Shown here in pieces: positions 56,333 through 64,000 of a stretch of DNA of 64,000 nucleotides. Positions within the stretch are counted from its first letter, which is position 1. Each line of letters starts with the position of its first letter. The notes under the pieces are model-generated. The model was not told the DNA's origin. It searched no databases and saw only the letters and a program-made list of their open reading frames with translations. Source of the DNA: Pedobacter sp. Leaf194 (GTDB taxonomy: Bacteria > Bacteroidota > Bacteroidia > Sphingobacteriales > Sphingobacteriaceae); the NCBI RefSeq assembly GCF_001423945.1, contig NZ_LMPU01000009.1, forward strand, positions 889,125 to 953,124. The letters are read 5' to 3'. The translations under genes and the position numbers were made by a program.

Positions 56333-57261
56333 AAAAGTTAGTTTCAATCGTTATCCCCGCTTACAACGAAGCCGATAATATTTTTGTGATTGCAGAAAGC
56401 ATTAAGCAGGTTTTTTCGGCAACTAATTACAGTTACGAACTCCTTCTGGTTGATGATGGCAGCGCTGATGAAACGCTTCAAAAAATTAGAGACTACGCCG
56501 AAACAGCAGACAACGTTTTTTTTCTCGAATTTTCTAAAAATTTCGGCCATCAGCTTGCTGTAAAGGCAGGCATGGACCATGCCTTTGGAGATTGTGTAAT
56601 CTCAATGGATTGTGATATGCAGCATCCGCCCGAAATAATCCCGGAAATGCTCAAAAAATGGGAAGAAGGTTTTGAAGTTGTTTATACCATTAGAGAAGAA
56701 GATACTAACTTATCAAAGGGAAAAAGAAGTTCCTCAAGTCTTTTTTACAAAATCCTCAACTGGCTTTCCGACATCGAATTGGAGCCAGGCGCTGCTGATT
56801 TTCGCCTGTTGGACCAGAAGGTGGTAAACGTATTCAGAAATTTCCACGAGAATGAACCTTTTTTAAGGGGTTTGGTTAAGTGGCTGGGTTTTAAACAATA
56901 TGCAATCAGATACAATCCTGCATCACGATTCTCGGGTAAAAGCAAATATACCTTAAAGAAAATGTTCAGCCTGGCGCTTCATGGCGTAACATCATTCAGT
57001 ATCAAACCACTTTACTCGGCCGTTTATTTAGGCTTTACATTGTCGTTTGCATCGGTTCTTTACATTCCATACATCATTTACGCATTCGCAAACAATGTAG
57101 AAGTTTCTGGCTGGGCTTCAGTTATTATGACAATCGTTTTCTTCGGCGGCCTGCAATTAATTATTTTAGGTATAATCGGAATTTATGTAGGCAAAATGTT
57201 TATGCAATCGAAAAACCGACCAAATTATATCATTCGTTCAACAAACTTACCTGGAAAATAA
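56329..57261 (+). CDS. GT2 polyprenyl-phosphate glycosyltransferase
   Basis: A 310-residue GT-A glycosyltransferase of the DPM1/ArnC/GtrB type. It begins VSIVIPAYNEADNI, with LLVDDGSADET and the metal motif DCDMQHPPE. Two C-terminal membrane helices (about 230-252 and 263-290) are typical of enzymes that load a sugar onto polyprenyl phosphate. The start overlaps the upstream gene by 4 bases and its stop overlaps the deacetylase start by one base (TAATG). It likely makes the lipid-linked donor for the GT87-like protein. Confidence 0.9.
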   Translation: MKKLVSIVIPAYNEADNIFVIAESIKQVFSATNYSYELLLVDDGSADETLQKIRDYAETADNVFFLEFSKNFGHQLAVKAGMDHAFGDCVISMDCDMQHPPEIIPEMLKKWEEGFEVVYTIREEDTNLSKGKRSSSSLFYKILNWLSDIELEPGAADFRLLDQKVVNVFRNFHENEPFLRGLVKWLGFKQYAIRYNPASRFSGKSKYTLKKMFSLALHGVTSFSIKPLYSAVYLGFTLSFASVLYIPYIIYAFANNVEVSGWASVIMTIVFFGGLQLIILGIIGIYVGKMFMQSKNRPNYIIRSTNLPGK

Positions 57262-58040
57262 TGGTGCTTTTAAGCTTTGATATTGAAGAATTCGACATGC
57301 CTTTTGAATATGGTAGAGACATTTCTTTTGCCGATCAAATCTCAATTTCCAGAGAAGGAACAATCGCCATACTTGATATTCTGGATAAACTCAGGGTAAA
57401 AGCAACGTTTTTTTGTACCGTAACTTTTGCAGAAAACATTCCTGATTTAATAAAAAGAATTACAGAAAGCGGGCATGAACTTGCATCTCATGGTTATTAT
57501 CACTCTGATTTTAAACCTGAACATCTATTACAATCTAAGTTAAAACTCGAAGAACTTTCAGGAAAAGAGGTTATTGGGTATAGGATGGCAAGAATGATGC
57601 CTGTTGATGAAAAGGAAATTGAAAAAGCCGGATACAGCTACAATACGTCTATTAACCCTACTTTTTTACCCGGAAGATATAACAACCTGCAGGTTTCGAG
57701 AACATATTTTAATAAAGAGAATGTGTTGCAGATTCCCGCTTCCGTTACGCCTCTAATTAGGTTTCCTTTGTTCTGGCTTTCATTCCACAACTTACCACTT
57801 GGCATTTATAAAGCACTCGTAAAGTGGACTTACAAAAAAGACCGATACCTTAACGTTTATTTTCACCCCTGGGAATTTACCGATTTGGATAATTTTGAAC
57901 GCTTTGGGTTTCCCGGGTATGTTACAAAAAATACCGGCCTTAAAATGATAGAAAGAATGGAAGACTTTATTGCCTGGATGAAATCAAAAAACTATCCCTT
58001 CGGCACTTTTCAGGAGTTTCTAAAAACAATTAAAAAATAA
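57261..58040 (+). CDS. Polysaccharide deacetylase, NodB family
   Basis: A 259-residue carbohydrate esterase family 4 protein. Motif 1 is LLSFDIEEFDMP, motif 2 is GHELASHGYYHSDFK (His-x3-His metal pair); later HPWEFTD carries the motif-5-type His. It removes N-acetyl groups from amino sugars. No signal peptide is seen, so it probably acts in the cytoplasm on a lipid-linked sugar. It is the last of a tightly overlapping three-gene operon. Confidence 0.88.
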   Translation: MVLLSFDIEEFDMPFEYGRDISFADQISISREGTIAILDILDKLRVKATFFCTVTFAENIPDLIKRITESGHELASHGYYHSDFKPEHLLQSKLKLEELSGKEVIGYRMARMMPVDEKEIEKAGYSYNTSINPTFLPGRYNNLQVSRTYFNKENVLQIPASVTPLIRFPLFWLSFHNLPLGIYKALVKWTYKKDRYLNVYFHPWEFTDLDNFERFGFPGYVTKNTGLKMIERMEDFIAWMKSKNYPFGTFQEFLKTIKK

Positions 58041-58066
58041 TTGCACAAGGTAAAACCTCGCAAAAA

Positions 58067-59839
58067 TTACGGCTTATACGTTTCCGCAAGCTTTAATGCA
58101 TTGTAAGCATTCACAATGCCGCCGCTCACGCAGATATCGCTGAAGAGCACACGAACATTCTCACCTTTTTCATTCTTAAATTTAATCTTGTGTGGAACCT
58201 TCGTAACTGATTTCATGATGATTTCGCGAATCTGAGCTGGTTGCAAATACGGGTAGTATGATAAAATTAACGCAGCCAAACCCGAAACAACCGGAGAAGC
58301 CATACTAGTGCCATCCAATTCTTCATATTTATCACCCGGAACTGTAGAGTTGATCAAGAATCCAGGCGCAAAAACATCTACAGTGTATTTCCCGTAATTG
58401 GAAAAGTCGGCTTTTAGGTTGTCATCATCCTTATAAGCACTTGCGCCAACTTCAATCCAGTTCGATGCATGCGGCAACTGATATTTTGCAGAATCAATTG
58501 GCGCCGTTTTTATAACTGATGGACTTGCTACAGATGGCCTCATGCCCATCCCGTTATTTTGAGCCATTGGCTTAGGTGGTGTAAAATCAGCTAACGATGG
58601 TTTTTTATGTGCAATTTTATAGGCCTCGGCTTCAGCACTTTCATAAAACTTATTTGGAAAGTTTTCCTCTATATCGTTATTCTGATTGTCGTTTCCAGCA
58701 GCATGAACAAGCAGTACACCCTTGCGCTCTGCATATTTAACAGCTTCATCAACTACCTTTTTATCCCATTTATAAGATTTCCCAAAACTCATATTGATAA
58801 CCTTTGCACCATTATCAACCGCATACCTGATTCCATTCGCGACATCTTTATCACGTTCATCGCCGGTAGGCACAACTCTGATTGCCATTATAGAGACATT
58901 ATTTGCAACACCCAGAACCCCCAGATTATTATTTCTGTTAGCTGCGATAATGCCGGACACATGTGTGCCATGCAAAGCATCCGGGCCTTTTACATCGTTG
59001 TTTCCATAATTTTTTTGATTGGAATTCGCATAGTCATCTCCAACCAATTCAGCCCGCATGTCGTACTTCGGATTTAGGTTATATTTAAGCATGGCATCAT
59101 ATTGCTTGTAACCATCCTTAATATTTTTATAAAATTTATCGAAGCCACCATCATCCTTCGAACCCTTCCTGATAATGGTTTTAACCTGCTCCTCAACCTC
59201 GTCGTCGGGCTTATAATTTTCTATATCTTCATATGTTAAGATCGCTTTTCTGGTGGTTTTGGAGACCGAATCCAGCACCTTATTAATCGCAATCAGTACG
59301 GCAAAAGTGTTACTGGCATCTTCATATTTTTTGCCAAAATCGCCAACCAGCTTTTTATACAGCTTAAATTCTTCTTTCTGAACGCTATCAAGCGGCGTCA
59401 AATTTGTCGTCGACTGATATTTTGGCCTGTATATCCTTAATAACCTAACCAACTCAAGGTTATCAAATTCCAAATTTCCCTTCTTAGAACCTATAAAATT
59501 CCAGCCATGAATATCGTCCACATAGCCATTTCCATCGTCGTCAATACCATTACCTGGAATTTCCTTTCGGTTCGTCCATAAATTGTCTTTCAAATCCTGG
59601 TGGCTAATATCTACACCGCCATCAATTACAGCAACAATAATATTCTTACCTAAAGGCTTATTCTTTAAAATATCACGATAAGCCTTTTCAGTACTGATAC
59701 CGAAAAAACCATGTTCGGCAAAATCCAGGTTAAACCAGTTCGGAGGCAACTGCACATTTTTATTTTGCGCAAAAGCAATCGAATTCAACACTAAGAAAAA
59801 GCAGCAAAATAGTGACCGCTTAAATTTAATAAGTATCAT
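58067..59839 (-). CDS. Secreted subtilisin-family (S8) serine peptidase with large insertion
   Basis: A 590-residue exported subtilase (signal residues 1-25). The triad is Asp73 in VAVIDGGVDISHQDL, His290 in HGTHVSGIIAANR and Ser512 in DGTSMASPVVSGLAA; the oxyanion Asn is in HAAGNDNQ. The 217 residues between Asp and His far exceed the roughly 30-40 of subtilisin, because of a helical insertion of about 150 or more residues. No C-terminal sorting domain is seen. The gene converges on the deacetylase gene. Confidence 0.92.
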   Translation of the reverse strand: MILIKFKRSLFCCFFLVLNSIAFAQNKNVQLPPNWFNLDFAEHGFFGISTEKAYRDILKNKPLGKNIIVAVIDGGVDISHQDLKDNLWTNRKEIPGNGIDDDGNGYVDDIHGWNFIGSKKGNLEFDNLELVRLLRIYRPKYQSTTNLTPLDSVQKEEFKLYKKLVGDFGKKYEDASNTFAVLIAINKVLDSVSKTTRKAILTYEDIENYKPDDEVEEQVKTIIRKGSKDDGGFDKFYKNIKDGYKQYDAMLKYNLNPKYDMRAELVGDDYANSNQKNYGNNDVKGPDALHGTHVSGIIAANRNNNLGVLGVANNVSIMAIRVVPTGDERDKDVANGIRYAVDNGAKVINMSFGKSYKWDKKVVDEAVKYAERKGVLLVHAAGNDNQNNDIEENFPNKFYESAEAEAYKIAHKKPSLADFTPPKPMAQNNGMGMRPSVASPSVIKTAPIDSAKYQLPHASNWIEVGASAYKDDDNLKADFSNYGKYTVDVFAPGFLINSTVPGDKYEELDGTSMASPVVSGLAALILSYYPYLQPAQIREIIMKSVTKVPHKIKFKNEKGENVRVLFSDICVSGGIVNAYNALKLAETYKP

Positions 59840-60051
59840 ATCAACAGGTACGTAATATTACAATAATACGGTTTTATTGTATCCAGGGTAAATATTTTAG
59901 CATTTTTTAACAAGCTATTTCTCACTACAAAAAGTAAATGGTTTGCCAACGTGTATCCAACGCCGATGCTTTGAAAATATTTTAGTGTTTACGTATTAAT
60001 ACTAATTTCTAGATACTAAGAATATTCGGTGCGTACCTCAGACTAGATAAT
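59840..60051. other. Intergenic stretch before the duplicated region
   Basis: No gene or RNA is supported here. Together with the repeats that follow, the region up to 60792 holds no convincing protein gene. Confidence 0.4.
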
Positions 60052-60319
60052 AAACATTTTATTGAAATTTTTGGGCAAAAGAGTGGTGGTTTTCCATAAG
60101 TACTGCAGCCCCGCTGTTTGCTGCAATCTTTTTGGGCTGCGTGTGTTGGAGTAGTAAGCTGGTAAGTTTGCCCAGTCTATAAGCTGGTAAGTTTGCCCAG
60201 TCTATTGAGTACTAGATAAAAACATTTTATTGAAATTTTTGGGCAAAAGAGTGGTGGTTTTCCATAAGTACTGCAGCCCCGCTGTTTGCTGCAATCTTTT
60301 TGGGCTGCGTGTGTTGGAG
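60052..60319. repeat. 100-bp direct duplication with short tandem repeat
   Basis: Bases 60052-60151 are repeated exactly at 60220-60319. Between them a 25-base unit is present twice in tandem (60156-60180 and 60181-60205). It lies next to the adapter-linked duplication, so assembly error is a serious possibility; a real intergenic repeat beside an rRNA operon is the alternative. Confidence 0.8.
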
Positions 60320-60652
60320 GAAGTGAAGGTTTCGTGCAGCCAAAAAGGATTTCCGCTGCCATCGGGTTTAGGGAAGCCGGTTCCGGTGGTACCTAATCCC
60401 GCCTGTTTCCCCGGCACGGTCAACTACCTGTGCTCACCAGTAAAACAGCCAAATGAATTCGCTTTGGCCTTTCAACTTTAGTCTTTCAGCTTTAGTCTTT
60501 GCATTCTTGCCCTTTCAGCTTTAGTCTTTGCGCTTAAGTTTTTGCGCTTAAGTCTTTAAACGAAGAAACCCCTGCAGTTGTTACTGCAAGGGTTCTTGTT
60601 AAGCTGCATTTTATGCAGTTTAAGATTTGGCACCGACCTACTCTCCCACGTG

Positions 60653-60668
60653 CGTGCTCTTCCGATCT
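60653..60668. other. Illumina adapter remnant
   Basis: GTGCTCTTCCGATCT at 60654-60668 equals the end of a standard sequencing adapter and has no biological reading here. It joins two identical 150-bp copies. Confidence 0.93.
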
Positions 60669-60730
60669 ATTCTTGCCCTTTCAGCTTTAGTCTTTGCGCT
60701 TAAGTTTTTGCGCTTAAGTCTTTAAACGAA

Positions 60731-60762
60731 GAAACCCCTGCAGTTGTTACTGCAAGGGTTCT
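60731..60762 (-). terminator. rRNA operon terminator
   Basis: On the minus strand AACCCTTGCAG and CTGCAGGGGTT pair around TAACAA, followed by TTTCTT. It lies about 30-60 bases after the 5S 3' end and closes the rRNA operon. Confidence 0.75.
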
Positions 60763-60792
60763 TGTTAAGCTGCATTTTATGCAGTTTAAGAT

Positions 60793-60900
<108 letters not shown>

Positions 60901-61043
60901 AAAGGTTTTTAAATAAGGGTCAGGTTTTAAGTATCAAGTTATAAATATTGCTACTTACAACCGATAACTTATCACTCACCACTTAAATGACATATTATTG
61001 AAAGAAGTTAAGTTTTGAAGAACAAACAACAAGTTGTGTTGAG
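60901..61043 (-). other. 23S-5S internal spacer
   Basis: AT-rich spacer of about 143 bases between the 23S 3' end and the 5S 5' end. No tRNA is visible in it. Confidence 0.7.
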
Positions 61044-63918
<2,875 letters not shown>

Positions 63919-64000
63919 TTCTACTTATACGCCTTTTGCGCCGTATAGTATGCTTTTTTGCTCTTGTTATGATGTCTCATACTTATCAGTCGATTGCTCT
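63919..64000 (-). other. Start of the 16S-23S spacer, cut by the window end
   Basis: The 82 bases upstream of the 23S 5' end are T-rich in plus view. No tRNA is recognised in this part; the 16S gene and most of the spacer lie outside. Confidence 0.7.

Noticed and set aside
58607..59077. A 156-codon plus-strand frame rich in hydrophobic residues
   Set aside because: It is antisense to the S8 peptidase catalytic region.
60202..60423. A 73-codon minus-strand frame
   Set aside because: It covers the duplicated, probably misassembled region and shows no family features.
60503..60596. Apparent second 5S end and second terminator of the rRNA operon
   Set aside because: They belong to the adapter-linked duplicate and are assembly artefacts.

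Overview
The window looks like a chromosomal piece of a Bacteroidota member of the Sphingobacteriaceae type (Pedobacter/Mucilaginibacter-like). The evidence is SusC/SusD outer-membrane glycan uptake, a one-polypeptide hybrid two-component regulator, xylose isomerase-type pentose use, many PAS histidine kinases, lipoproteins with Bacteroidota-style signals, and TTTG/TAnnTTTG-like promoters. The genus is an inference. Nothing here is a clear phage, transposon or CRISPR array.

Layout. 1-4712: tail of a kdp potassium-uptake locus (3' end of kdpC, an outer-membrane porin, a KdpD sensor lacking its kinase half, and a separate HAMP/PAS histidine kinase). 4807-7533: a second PAS kinase, a hotdog thioesterase and a GNAT acetyltransferase. 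7808-16994: a redox neighbourhood with a cytochrome P460-type dihaem protein and a lipoprotein, a membrane-anchored LytTR regulator divergent from them, an IorA/IorB molybdenum hydroxylase with its own dihaem cytochrome c, and an acetyltransferase/cupin/carboxymuconolactone-decarboxylase operon divergent from an AraC regulator. 17364-25677: an animal-type haem peroxidase, a SnoaL-like secreted protein, a cation/proton antiporter and a 1431-residue hybrid kinase with two receivers and an HPt domain.

26259-29874 is the most unusual part: a cold-shock-like mini-protein between hairpins, then a DNA-damage cassette. It holds a UmuD homologue in which both catalytic residues appear replaced, an overlapping UmuC, a 32-residue ORF and a YedK/SRAP protein. 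A divergent 82-residue gene of unknown function carries the same 19-nt promoter element as umuD.

30277-44126 is a polysaccharide utilisation locus on the minus strand: HTCS regulator, SusC, SusD, GH30, GH35 and GH5, probably aimed at a galactose-containing plant glycan. 44309-45419 is a histidine kinase gene broken by two one-base homopolymer deletions. 45965-49966 holds small stress-type proteins, a zinc dehydrogenase, Hsp20 and an SDR. 50198-55060 holds an oxidoreductase and a xylB-xylA-lacI operon with a clear LacI-type operator over its promoter. 55148-59839 holds a three-gene glycosyltransferase/deacetylase operon and a subtilase.

The right end is the 3' part of an rRNA operon on the minus strand (23S and 5S, with terminator). 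Next to it the sequence is suspect: a 150-bp direct duplication is joined by 15 bases identical to the end of an Illumina adapter, so 60503-60818 is almost certainly an assembly error. A nearby 100-bp duplication needs the same caution.
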